Shown: positions 32,603 to 41,922 of the stretch, in pieces
Layout: the number at the start of each line of letters is the position of its first letter
Position numbering within the stretch: position 1 is the stretch's first letter
From: an uncultured Bacteroidales bacterium
GTDB lineage: Bacteria; Bacteroidota; Bacteroidia; Bacteroidales; Bacteroidaceae
DNA length: 45,495 bases
Assembly: GCA_902763865.1 (NCBI GenBank)
Contig: CACWTR010000030.1
Span: 1-45,495, forward strand
Direction of reading: 5' to 3'
Notes under the pieces: model-generated
What the model was told of the DNA's origin: nothing
Database searches by the model: none
The model's input: the letters and a program-made list of their open reading frames with translations, nothing else
Position numbers and translations under genes: made by a program

Positions 32603-34651
32603 TTACTGCTCGTACTTCGACTTGTTCCATACGGGATTCTGCTCAATGGCACCCTCGCTGGCCTTTACCTCCATGTAGTAGATGGGGTTGTACAGGCCGT
32701 AGCGATTCTTGAAGCGGTTCTTCAAGGTGGTGGCAAAGTTGCTGTTGCCTCCGGCTGAAAGGAACATGTCAACCATTGTCAGCATGCCGGTATAGCCGTT
32801 CTGTACAGGCCACTCTTCCGTGGATTCCCTCGGGTCCTCGGGATCACCGGGCTTGCCGTCGGACTTCGGGCCTGCTGAACAACGCTCGGCAAAGCGAACA
32901 AGGTCAAACCAACGCTTACCTTCACCGATAAGCTCTATCTGGCGCTCGTTCATGACTGCAATGATGGAGGCGTTGATGTTCTTCAAGCCGTTCTGAGTGT
33001 CTCTGGTGCTACCGGTGTAGGTGTTACCGGCAGAAGCAGTTGTAGCCGTTGCATCCTGTCCGGGAACAAATGAACCCGAGGCAGAAGAACTGTAATTATA
33101 GAAAGAACGACGGTGAATGGCATTGCAAATAGCCATTGCATTCTTGTATTCCTTGCCGGACGTGTTCTTAGCCATGCAAGCGTAAGCTTCAGCCTGGATA
33201 AGCATCACATCGGTCATACGATAGATAATCCAGTTGTGTTCCTCGTCCGACAGATACCTCACGCTCTTAATCTCACGGGTATTGCCGGAAGACTCCATGT
33301 TGAGGATGTTGTTCGTAGGAAGCTGGTACTTCACGCAGTACGTACCGTTGCTGCCAGAACCTGAACCGCCGCTGGAGATTAAGTTGCCCGTGGTGAGCTG
33401 AGACTGACAGCAGGTCCAGACGCGGGAGTCCCACTTACCGCCATCGGTGTCGGTCTCGCCGGTCGTGCCGCCATTGAACAACAAATCCAGTGATTCCTTG
33501 TTCGCCTGCAGGTGAGTATCCGAGGCAGAACCAAAGAGGCTGTTCACAATAGTGTTCTTCAAATTATCTGAGATTCTGTACTGAAGCTCGAATATGCTCT
33601 CCGCACTGTTGCCTAAAGTAAAGATGGCTGTCTGTGCTTCCAACCTTGGAACAGATGTCTGAAGGAAGGTGTTCTTAATCATGTTGTAGTTGGAAAGGCC
33701 GGCTTCGGTGTAAGCAGGATTAGAGATCTTGGAGAGGCCGTAGTCGAAGTATTCATCGCTGGTAGTCATCAGACCACCGATGTTGATTCTCTCGTCCCTG
33801 TTCTGGCGAGCCAGACTCAGAAGACTCATCTCGGCATAATCGACAGCCTTCTGATAGTCCTCGGTCACGTCGTGAGGCACTTCCTGTCCGTTGACAAAGT
33901 CGTTGCCTTTCTTACCGTGACGGCCTTCGTGCAGGGAGCCGCGCCAGAGGTACATGTCAGCCAGCATAGCGTAGATAGCAGAGTTGGTAATCATGCCCTT
34001 GGAGTCGGCAACATCGCTGAAACGCTGACGGGCCCTACCGGCTACGCTCTCGCAGTCTGCGATAATGGAGTCAAGTACCACGAGCTGATTGGTGAGAGGG
34101 AAGTGCTCGACTTCCGCATCCTTGTTAATCACCTTTGTCGTGTAAGGTACATCCTTGAACGCACGAATCAGATAGAAGTAGTTCAGGGCTCGGAGTGCAG
34201 TCATCTCAGCCTTCATGTAGAGCCACTCGCTGGTGGTGAACTGCTTGTCCTTCGCAAGAACTTCCTCTCCGTGCTGAAGCACCTTGTTGCAATAGTTGAT
34301 TGTCGTATAGACACCGCCCCAGTCGAAGACACTCATGCTGGAGTCAGGCATACCGTTCTGAATCTCCATATACATATTGTGTTCATCTCTGTTGTTGCCC
34401 TGGAAGGCAGTGTTCTCTTTGAAATTATCGGAGCGGAGTTCGCCCCACAGGACAAGCTTCGAGACGGTGTTTGCCATTTGACGGTATGCACCGTTGCGAA
34501 CACCCTCCAGGTCATTCTTGTCTTCCCAGAAATTCTCTTCTACAACACGGTCCTGCGGGTAAATGGTCAGCCAGTCCGTGCAGGATGATGTGCTGACGGA
34601 CAACAGTCCCGTGAGGCAGACTGTATAATATATGTTCTTTAAACTTTTCAT
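32603..34651 (-). CDS. SusD-like outer-membrane lipoprotein (first pair)
   Basis: 682 residues from ATG 34651 (MKSLKNIYYTVCLTGLLSVSTSSCTDW, lipobox STSSC); a GTG three codons upstream is the only alternative. SusD/RagB hallmarks: VVEENFWEDKNDLEGVRNGAYRQM near the start, then EWLYMKAEMTALRALNYFYLIRAFKDVPYTT, and IIAVMNERQIELIGEGKRWFDLVRFAER near the end. It pairs with the SusC encoded immediately upstream (13-base gap) and captures substrate at the cell surface. Longer than the usual 500-600 residues. Confidence 0.93.
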   Translation of the reverse strand: MKSLKNIYYTVCLTGLLSVSTSSCTDWLTIYPQDRVVEENFWEDKNDLEGVRNGAYRQMANTVSKLVLWGELRSDNFKENTAFQGNNRDEHNMYMEIQNGMPDSSMSVFDWGGVYTTINYCNKVLQHGEEVLAKDKQFTTSEWLYMKAEMTALRALNYFYLIRAFKDVPYTTKVINKDAEVEHFPLTNQLVVLDSIIADCESVAGRARQRFSDVADSKGMITNSAIYAMLADMYLWRGSLHEGRHGKKGNDFVNGQEVPHDVTEDYQKAVDYAEMSLLSLARQNRDERINIGGLMTTSDEYFDYGLSKISNPAYTEAGLSNYNMIKNTFLQTSVPRLEAQTAIFTLGNSAESIFELQYRISDNLKNTIVNSLFGSASDTHLQANKESLDLLFNGGTTGETDTDGGKWDSRVWTCCQSQLTTGNLISSGGSGSGSNGTYCVKYQLPTNNILNMESSGNTREIKSVRYLSDEEHNWIIYRMTDVMLIQAEAYACMAKNTSGKEYKNAMAICNAIHRRSFYNYSSSASGSFVPGQDATATTASAGNTYTGSTRDTQNGLKNINASIIAVMNERQIELIGEGKRWFDLVRFAERCSAGPKSDGKPGDPEDPRESTEEWPVQNGYTGMLTMVDMFLSAGGNSNFATTLKNRFKNRYGLYNPIYYMEVKASEGAIEQNPVWNKSKYEQ

Positions 34652-34664
34652 TGTCGTCACGATT

Positions 34665-37600
34665 TTAGAAACCTAAGGTTAAACTACATGTGAATGACTT
34701 CGTACGAGGTGTGCGGTTGTTGTCCTTCGATACGGCAAATCCCAGGGGAGAGACGTCGGGGTCAACACCGGTGTATTTGGTCCAAACCCAAAGGTTGTTC
34801 AGGGACGCAAACAGCTTCAGCTGATTGATATGATACTTCTTCAGTTTCTTGGGGTCGAAGTCATAGCTCAGCTGGATGTACTGCAGACGCAGATAGTCAC
34901 CATTCTCTACATAGCGGTCGCTGGGCAGTGAGTTGTAGCTCTGGAAGCCCTGTACATTGCTCAAGGCACGCGGCACGACTGTGTCGTCGCCGTTCTTGCG
35001 CCAACGCCATGTTGTTGCGAAGCTCTGGTTCTGGTTCGTCAGCATGCTCTCAAGGTTCATACGAGCCATATTGACAATCTGGTTGCCGATACGGAAGTTG
35101 AAGCCTGCGTTGAGAGAAAGTCTGCCGAAGTAGAGGTTGAGGCCGAAACCACCATTGCACTTGGGGTTGGAGTTGCCGAGGTAAACCATATCGTAGCGGT
35201 CAATCTGACCATCATGGTTGATATCCTCATAGACGGCATCACCGCCCTGGAACTGGTAGCGATAGGTCTCGTTGTAGCAGTAGTACATCGGAAGGGGTAT
35301 TCCCTTGGCGTCGGTCAGCATACGTCCGTCGGCATCGTAAGCGATGGGGCAGAGGGGCGTTGCGCCGGAAGCCAGGACCTCAAGCTGACCACCCTGACGA
35401 CGTGCGTCGGCTGCAGCGGTGTTGATGACGTTGCCGTTTATATCCTTGCCTGTACCGTTGCCCCAAGCAATACCCAGATTCTTTGCTTCCTGTTCTGTGC
35501 GTCCGTTCTGATCGACTTCTGCATAGCCGTATGCATTGACAGAAGAGGTGGTAATGCCATTGTGGTCGTAGTCATACTTATATACGCCCAAGTAGTGGAG
35601 GCCGTAGATAGAACCGAGGGCATTGCCAATCTGCACGCGCTGGTTGTAGTTCAGGTTGCCGGGCTGGTATGTCTCACTTCCGTTCAGGCTTTCCAGGATG
35701 ATGGGATTCATCTCCTCAACCTCATTGAAGTTCTGTGCGATATTGCCACGCAGCTTCAAGGAGAACTTGCCGATTTTGCAAATTTTGGCGGTCGAGAAGT
35801 TCAGCTCCCAACCCTTGTTGCGGAGGACACCTGCATTCACCTTTGCCAGGTTGGAGAAGCCGTTGGCGCTGGGGATGCGGAGGTTGTCCATCAGCAGGTC
35901 TGTGGTTCTGTGGTCATAGATTTCACCTTCGAATGTAATAATATCCTTGAAGAAGCCGAGGTTGAAACCGAGGTTGAACTTACGTGTCTTCTCCCAACGG
36001 AGTTCGCTCAGGGAGAGGTTTTCCGGAGTGATGACCTGATGGCCGTTGTAGTAGCCGTTTGTTGCATACTTGTTGTACTGGTTGTTGCCAGCACCGCCGA
36101 GACCGGTAATACCCCATGAACCGCGGACTGCCAACATGCTCAGCCACTTGCTGCTCCACTTCATGAAGCCTTCGTCGATGAGGTTCCAACGCACACCGAC
36201 AGAGGGGAAGAAGCCGTACTTGTGGCCGCGTCCGAACTGTGTGCTGCCGTCCCAACGGACTGAACCGTCGAAGGAGTACTTACTCTTGTAAGAATAGTGA
36301 ACCTGTCCGTAGAAGCTCTGGCTTCTCCACTCGTTGTTGCCGGAGGATGCAGAGCGAAGCAGGGCTACGACCGTGGGGTCGGTAATGTTGTTAGGTACGT
36401 TCCAGAGGCCCAGGTCCTGTGAACTGCTGTTACCGATAGCCATTTCGAATCGTGCCAGAGCGCTCAGGCTGTGGTCGGTGTTCTTGAATGCAGAGTAGTA
36501 GCGCAGGTCATGACGGGTAGTGAACTCCAGAGACTTGCTTTCGTCGTTGCTGACGTAGTTTCTTTCGTTGGGAATAGGATTGTCCTGGCTGAACTTGGCC
36601 TGGTTGTCGCCGCCCCATACCCAGGACATGGGTCTGAGTTCGCTGGGACAGTACTGGTCATTGCTGGTGTTGTAGATGTTGAGCTGCACGTCGCCGACAT
36701 AGTTGAGGCGATGCTGCGTATCTTCCTTACCAAGCAACTTGTACTCAATGCTGAACTGCGGTGTCAGGTTGTACTGTTTCTGTTTCCACCATGCTTTCAT
36801 AGCACGTGCAACGGGGTTGCCGTTCTTGAACATATCCCTGAACTCCCATGATGTCTGGTAGCTGTTGTTCGTTGTACCGCTGGAACCGCCCGTGCCATAC
36901 ACAGCAGCGAGGGGAAGCATGTTGAAGTAGTTATCAGTCTCGTAGGAGAGGAGAGTCTCAGGGTCGATTCTGTACTCCATGACACTCATGTTGGGCATAG
37001 CGTTGTATGCTCTGGACAGGATGTCGTTACCGTAGTTCTTATTGTTGGTCGTAAAGGCCAGGTTGATGTTACTTGAGAACTTGATGCGGTCGCTGACCCA
37101 GTAGTCCAATGCCGTGGAGCTGGTGAAGCGGTCGAGCTTCTGTCCGATGATGGAACCGGTGCTCTTATCGTAGTTGGCACTGATACGGAACGTAGCCTTT
37201 TCGCCACCACCGGAGAGGTTGATGGTGAACTTGTGTTCCTGACCGAACTGCTGCACCTTCTTCACCCAGTCGGTGTTCTTGTTGTAGTGGTTGAAGATGT
37301 AGCGCTTGTCCTCCAGATAGTCCAGCTCCCACAGCTCGGTGGGCTTGTGGTTGGGGTTGTAGTAGGCTTCCTTCAGCATCATGGTGTATCCGTCACCATT
37401 GAGCATCTCGTATCCTTCGGGCTGCCATGTTCCGCTGAACTTGTAGGTGAAGTTGACGCGGGTGGGACCACGATGGCCGCGACGTGTCTTGATTTCGATG
37501 ACACCGTTAGAGCCGTTGGCACCCCACTTGGCGGTACTTGCTGCATCCTTGAGGACTGTGATGCTCTCGATATCTTCGGGGTTCACCTGAAGCAGGGTAG

Positions 37601-38261
37601 AGAACTGTTCCTCGTTGTCCATGTTAGCAAAGTCGTACCTGTCCTTTTCGTCTTCGGGAATTTCGAAGATGTGGTCGTTGAGGACAATCAGAGGCTGTGC
37701 GTTGCCGTTGATGGTAGAGGTACCACGCAGGCGCATCGTCGTACCGGAACCGAGGTTACCGGAGTTGGGCACGATGTCAAGGCCGGCAATCTGACCCTGG
37801 AGGGCCTGATCGACGGACTCGAAGGCAAGGCCTTCCATGTCGTCCATCTTGAAGATCTGGACTGCACCGGCATATTCGCGGGCAGGAATTTCGAGGCCGG
37901 TTGTGGGTGCATTCTTCTTACCCGTCACCGTAACCTCCTGAATGGTCTTGGTATTGTCTTGCAGGAGGATGTTGAACACACTCTTTCCGCTGCCTATCTT
38001 CTGGCTGTGCTTCTTGTAGCCTATGAAGGTAACTTCGAGGGTATTGTTCGGGTCCTTGATATTCATGGTGAAGTTACCATTCATATCTGTGATGGCCTGA
38101 CTGACAATACGGTTATTCTTATCTATCTCCTTGACGTTGGCACCCATGATGACATCAATATCATCAGAAACGGTACCAGAAATACGCCGTTGCTGTGCGC
38201 TTGCGGGTAACGCCATGAGTGCGACTACCCAAAGCAGAAAAAGCTTAGTTATTTTATTCAT
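34665..38261 (-). CDS. SusC-like TonB-linked transporter (first pair)
   Basis: 1198 residues. A signal peptide (MNKITKLFLLWVVALMALPASAQ) is followed by a carboxypeptidase-like regulatory domain (RRISGTVSDDIDVIMGANVKEIDKNN... FIGYKK, about 24-100) and a plug with the SusC motif MRLRGTSTINGNAQPLIVLND and NPEDIESITVLKDAASTAKWGANGSNGVIEIKTRRG. The barrel ends SFTCSLTLGF. The second gene of the operon, 13 bases after the large fasciclin gene. It imports the substrate captured by the adjacent SusD using TonB energy. Confidence 0.94.
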   Translation of the reverse strand: MNKITKLFLLWVVALMALPASAQQRRISGTVSDDIDVIMGANVKEIDKNNRIVSQAITDMNGNFTMNIKDPNNTLEVTFIGYKKHSQKIGSGKSVFNILLQDNTKTIQEVTVTGKKNAPTTGLEIPAREYAGAVQIFKMDDMEGLAFESVDQALQGQIAGLDIVPNSGNLGSGTTMRLRGTSTINGNAQPLIVLNDHIFEIPEDEKDRYDFANMDNEEQFSTLLQVNPEDIESITVLKDAASTAKWGANGSNGVIEIKTRRGHRGPTRVNFTYKFSGTWQPEGYEMLNGDGYTMMLKEAYYNPNHKPTELWELDYLEDKRYIFNHYNKNTDWVKKVQQFGQEHKFTINLSGGGEKATFRISANYDKSTGSIIGQKLDRFTSSTALDYWVSDRIKFSSNINLAFTTNNKNYGNDILSRAYNAMPNMSVMEYRIDPETLLSYETDNYFNMLPLAAVYGTGGSSGTTNNSYQTSWEFRDMFKNGNPVARAMKAWWKQKQYNLTPQFSIEYKLLGKEDTQHRLNYVGDVQLNIYNTSNDQYCPSELRPMSWVWGGDNQAKFSQDNPIPNERNYVSNDESKSLEFTTRHDLRYYSAFKNTDHSLSALARFEMAIGNSSSQDLGLWNVPNNITDPTVVALLRSASSGNNEWRSQSFYGQVHYSYKSKYSFDGSVRWDGSTQFGRGHKYGFFPSVGVRWNLIDEGFMKWSSKWLSMLAVRGSWGITGLGGAGNNQYNKYATNGYYNGHQVITPENLSLSELRWEKTRKFNLGFNLGFFKDIITFEGEIYDHRTTDLLMDNLRIPSANGFSNLAKVNAGVLRNKGWELNFSTAKICKIGKFSLKLRGNIAQNFNEVEEMNPIILESLNGSETYQPGNLNYNQRVQIGNALGSIYGLHYLGVYKYDYDHNGITTSSVNAYGYAEVDQNGRTEQEAKNLGIAWGNGTGKDINGNVINTAAADARRQGGQLEVLASGATPLCPIAYDADGRMLTDAKGIPLPMYYCYNETYRYQFQGGDAVYEDINHDGQIDRYDMVYLGNSNPKCNGGFGLNLYFGRLSLNAGFNFRIGNQIVNMARMNLESMLTNQNQSFATTWRWRKNGDDTVVPRALSNVQGFQSYNSLPSDRYVENGDYLRLQYIQLSYDFDPKKLKKYHINQLKLFASLNNLWVWTKYTGVDPDVSPLGFAVSKDNNRTPRTKSFTCSLTLGF

Positions 38262-38274
38262 AGTCGGGATGATT

Positions 38275-41200
38275 TTATTGGATAGCGTATCTCTTTAAAT
38301 ACCTTCTGGCAGAAACGATGTCCTTCCAAGTGCTGTCGTGACGTCCGTCGGCATCCAGGGCCACATGGTTCAGGTAGCCGGGGATGGAGTGTATGACGGC
38401 GGCACTGGAGGAGTTGATGGTGATACCTCTCATTGCCACGTTGATGGGTGAGTTGTTACAAGAGATGTCGCGTGCCAGGACGTTCTTCTCTCCTACCGTG
38501 ACGAAGCTGGTTGCCATGCTGTTGTTGTTCTTCTTCCAGGTTACGTCGTCGCAGACGCGAAGGTCTGTTCCGTCGCCATTCTTGACGCGGTCAACGTGAA
38601 TCTTGCAGAAGAGTTCCAGGTCCTTGTCGTAGCTGGAGGTAACCATTTCGTTGGGGGCGAGTTCGGTCTTGTCGGCAAACACGGAGTTGTCGGCGAAGTG
38701 ATAGCGCACAAAGTTGGTCAAATAGGTGATTTTGGCAGCGATACGTACACTGTCGGCTGCTGTTGCAAGCTCGGTGGTGTAAACGGGTGCGCCCTCGTCA
38801 TCGACCTTGGGATTGCCTTCGTCGTCAACGTCTTGCTTGCAGTGGCTGAGATAGTCTGCTTCGATGTCTTCCCATGTGGGGAGTCCTGCTGCAACAGCTT
38901 CCTTCACGGCGTCATTCGTGGGAACGAAAACGGTATAGCGATAGTTGTTGAAGAACTGGACATTGTAGTCGAGGCCGTTGTCGGAAATGAAGATCTTGAA
39001 CTTCTTGAGTGCTGACTGGCGCTTGGCGGGAGCAAGTGTTCCTTCTACGAGGCCGCATCCGATGATGTAGTCTTCGTATGCGTCGGCCTTACAGAGATTG
39101 TAGAACTCGCTGTAGGGAGTCTCGCCACCCGTGCCGGGAATCTTGGTCGCCATGTCGAGGTCGTTGGTGAAGATGCTATATACACTGCGGTACGTAGGAA
39201 CAAGGGGAGCATTGATGACAAAGGTGTAACCGTTGTCGGTTTCGTTGGGCTCCTCAATCTTACACTCGGTGACGCCGGGCGTTGTGCTGACGATTCCGTG
39301 GCGCTCGTTTTCGAGCTGGAAGCCGCCCTTGATGGCAACGATTTTGTCTTCGGCATCGCGCTCGATCTTCACGGCATTACCATTCTTGGAGAGGTAGTAC
39401 TCGGGGAGAGGATCGGAGGTGGGGATGCCATAGTACTCCTGTGTGGGCAGCTTCTTGTTGTTGGCGTTGCTGTGGTCCATGGGGTTCGTGCCGTCGTGCA
39501 CGATGGTATGGCTCTCCAGGATGTCCTTCAGACGGTTCTTGATCTCATCATTGGTATAGTTGTTCGTACCTGCGATGATGGAGCCGATGGTGCCGATTCT
39601 CTCATCGTCGGGCCCTGAGGTGTTGTAGGGGCAGTAGTAGTTTCTGAATCTGAGCTTGACGGGGAAGGAACCGCCCACGAAGTAGAACTCGAGTGCACGG
39701 GGCTGGCGGCTCTTCATGCTCGCGGGATCATAATAATAATAAAGTGCAGCGTCGGTGGGAAGCAAGAAGGTGAAACGGCTCTGCATGGCCTTCAGGTATG
39801 CATAGTAGTTCAGCTCCATGTAGTCATCGTAGATGGCGGAGCGCATGATCTTGCTGACATTGGAGATGTTTGCAGGTGCAGTCACCGAGCGGTAGTCGGC
39901 GGGCACGCAGGTGCGGTTCATCACATAGACAACGCCGTTGCTGGCAATGAGCGTAGTGTCGAGGTCCACGTCGCGTGCGATGTCAACGTCCTCGAACAGA
40001 GGCTCCATTGCATCATCGGTCAGCTTGTTCCACTTGCTGGGAATGGAGTTGACGAATGAGCGCTGCATGAAGTTATTGATGAGGGCGTCGATGACACCGA
40101 TGGGGATGCAGTCAATCTGCTTGTAGAGTCCCTCGACGTCTCCTTCAGCGGGAGCGACCCATTCGATAGCTTCCGGAGTACCCTCCTTGGCATAGTAAAC
40201 CTTCAGGAGTCGCTGTCCGGAACCTTGTGTGAAGTACCACCACATCTGTTCGTCGCTGGGAACGAAGATGGCAGCCATATCCTTGCGGACATCCAGTTCG
40301 TCGTAGTATCCATTCCATCCCGGATCGAACTTCAGACCGTGAACACCGGTCGGGGCGTTGTTCTTATAAGGATTGTATGCTGCATAGAGATGGTTGGCAT
40401 CGGGTCCTGGCTCGAACTTGGGAATCTCGCCGGTACTGGGGTCACGCCTTACGAGTCCGGCCTTGACGGAGTAGTTGTTGTCGGAGAAATACCTCTTTAT
40501 AAATACAGAGTCTCTTTCTCCGAAGTCCGGATTGACCTCGCGGTATGCCTGCGTAATCTGTGCGCAGTAGAAAGGCGCACTGAAACGGTCGAGGATGTGG
40601 CTGAAGATGTTTGTCTTGCCGTTGGTGCGGATGACCTCGGCCATGTTCGTAAGCGGGCAGAGGGGCTTCTCGGTGACGTTGACGTAACCGTTCTCGCAGA
40701 CGGCATCCTTGTCCTTCAGGAGGGCATCATAGATATATACGTCGCTCGTAGCGCGCGTGTGACCCATAATTTTAGCGAAGTCGTCGGGGCCCTGGTCCTT
40801 GAAGTTGTTTCTGGACATGTGCTCAGCGGTGAAGTGGAGCATCATGGGGACGGTGGAGTCGGTAGCCAGATAGAGGCCGTTGCCACCATTCTTGGCGCGG
40901 AAGCGTTCCCAATAGTCCTTGTCGGTACCGCCGTCGTAGTAATAGTTGTAGCTGGTGGGCAGTTCATCGGGCCCAAGCTTTGTGATGGAGTCCGTCACCA
41001 GCACGTCCGTGTAGCGACGCATGTACTCGCCTCGTGTGGGAGAGTCGTTGCCGTTGGACTGGCTGCTGGCCAGGTTTTCCATGACGATGGCGTTGTTGAG
41101 CATGCTGGTGTGAACCAGCAGTTTTTTCTGAGAGCGGCTCAGGTTCTCATAACTGGTGGCATAGTGCCACGGGTTGGCTTCGGGCAACTTTGCGTTGGCA

Positions 41201-41508
41201 GCGAAGAACGCGTCCCACGCGGAGTCGTTGGCGACGAAGACGGTTTTCGAGCCTGTTCGGCTCAGCACGTCTGTCAGCGGGCGTTCTCCTTCGCGATTAA
41301 CATCCTTATCTGCCAGCAACCTCAGATAGGTTCTGTAGTTGCCTTCTTGCTCCAGGCGTTCGTAGATGCTTGAGTTAAGCCAGCTCGGTTTCTCGTCGTC
41401 CAAGATGAACTCGTCCTTACAAGCATACATCAGCCCGCAAGCTGCCAGCAGGCATACCACCCGTGAGGAATGTCTGCTCCATTTGCTTAAACGGTTTGTC
41501 ATACGCAT
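38275..41508 (-). CDS. Large multi-fasciclin lipoprotein, operon head
   Basis: 1077 residues, with a lipoprotein signal ending in LMYAC30 (a second ATG at 41502 would also keep it). Several FAS1-like units are visible by their motifs: SKTVFVANDSAWDAFFAAN (about 88-105), NGVVYVMNRTCVPADYR, FTFLLPTDAALYYYYDP and YTVFVPTNDAVKEAV, ending in a FAS1-like SSAAVIHSIPGYL. Several units have long insertions. It is the first gene of the FAS1-SusC-SusD-FAS1-SusC-SusD operon. A role as a surface adhesin or substrate-presenting protein is inferred from the family and the place in the operon. Confidence 0.82.
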   Translation of the reverse strand: MRMTNRLSKWSRHSSRVVCLLAACGLMYACKDEFILDDEKPSWLNSSIYERLEQEGNYRTYLRLLADKDVNREGERPLTDVLSRTGSKTVFVANDSAWDAFFAANAKLPEANPWHYATSYENLSRSQKKLLVHTSMLNNAIVMENLASSQSNGNDSPTRGEYMRRYTDVLVTDSITKLGPDELPTSYNYYYDGGTDKDYWERFRAKNGGNGLYLATDSTVPMMLHFTAEHMSRNNFKDQGPDDFAKIMGHTRATSDVYIYDALLKDKDAVCENGYVNVTEKPLCPLTNMAEVIRTNGKTNIFSHILDRFSAPFYCAQITQAYREVNPDFGERDSVFIKRYFSDNNYSVKAGLVRRDPSTGEIPKFEPGPDANHLYAAYNPYKNNAPTGVHGLKFDPGWNGYYDELDVRKDMAAIFVPSDEQMWWYFTQGSGQRLLKVYYAKEGTPEAIEWVAPAEGDVEGLYKQIDCIPIGVIDALINNFMQRSFVNSIPSKWNKLTDDAMEPLFEDVDIARDVDLDTTLIASNGVVYVMNRTCVPADYRSVTAPANISNVSKIMRSAIYDDYMELNYYAYLKAMQSRFTFLLPTDAALYYYYDPASMKSRQPRALEFYFVGGSFPVKLRFRNYYCPYNTSGPDDERIGTIGSIIAGTNNYTNDEIKNRLKDILESHTIVHDGTNPMDHSNANNKKLPTQEYYGIPTSDPLPEYYLSKNGNAVKIERDAEDKIVAIKGGFQLENERHGIVSTTPGVTECKIEEPNETDNGYTFVINAPLVPTYRSVYSIFTNDLDMATKIPGTGGETPYSEFYNLCKADAYEDYIIGCGLVEGTLAPAKRQSALKKFKIFISDNGLDYNVQFFNNYRYTVFVPTNDAVKEAVAAGLPTWEDIEADYLSHCKQDVDDEGNPKVDDEGAPVYTTELATAADSVRIAAKITYLTNFVRYHFADNSVFADKTELAPNEMVTSSYDKDLELFCKIHVDRVKNGDGTDLRVCDDVTWKKNNNSMATSFVTVGEKNVLARDISCNNSPINVAMRGITINSSSAAVIHSIPGYLNHVALDADGRHDSTWKDIVSARRYLKRYAIQ

Positions 41509-41582
41509 TTGTTTATTTTAGTTTTTTGTTATTTTTCACGTTTGGGGGTCCCGTTTTGTGCTATAATGTGCACTCAACAGAG

Positions 41583-41612
41583 CAAATTTAGGCATTTTTT
41601 AACGAAGCGCAA
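41583..41612 (-). promoter_or_regulatory. Promoter of the six-gene SusCD operon
   Basis: On the minus strand TAAATTTG (41583-41590) is a perfect TAnnTTTG -7 element and TTG (41610-41612) is the -33 element, with the ideal 19-base spacer. The expected leader is about 70 bases. A palindrome CCCTTAAAAGGG (41614-41625) sits directly upstream of the -33 element. Confidence 0.75.
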
Positions 41613-41625
41613 TCCCTTAAAAGGG

Positions 41626-41859
41626 AAAAAGCCCCTCGTTTTAAGGTTATTTAACAAATGAAGGTTAAAATTATTCAACGGGCAGGCTTTTGAGGTGGAT
41701 TTTTACGTGTTTGGGGTGTAAAAAAAGGATAAAAGGAAGAGGTTTGGCTGAAGGTGCTGTTTCCGACGCTTGCCGTGAGGGAAAAAGGGCGCAAGGAGAA
41801 GGGAGAAGAAAACTTTCCGATTTTTCATGACACAACCTTCTCAGAGGGTTGAGTACAAA
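41626..41859. other. Spacer without a gene
   Basis: Between the operon promoter and the protease terminator the sequence is A- and G-rich on the plus strand, with no open frame of note. Only a small inverted repeat CAACC...GGTTG (about 41834-41851) was seen. Confidence 0.5.
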
Positions 41860-41899
41860 ATCAGCGAGGCACTGCAGTAAGCTGCAATGCCTCGCTGAT
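41860..41899 (-). terminator. Terminator of the M6 protease gene
   Basis: A 12-bp inverted repeat ATCAGCGAGGCA (41860-41871) / TGCCTCGCTGAT (41888-41899) with a further inner CTGCA/TGCAG pairing. On the minus strand it is followed by TTTTG. It lies 24 bases after the stop at 41923. Confidence 0.75.
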
Positions 41900-41922
41900 G
41901 CCGTAGTCTGCCGGACGGGGTG

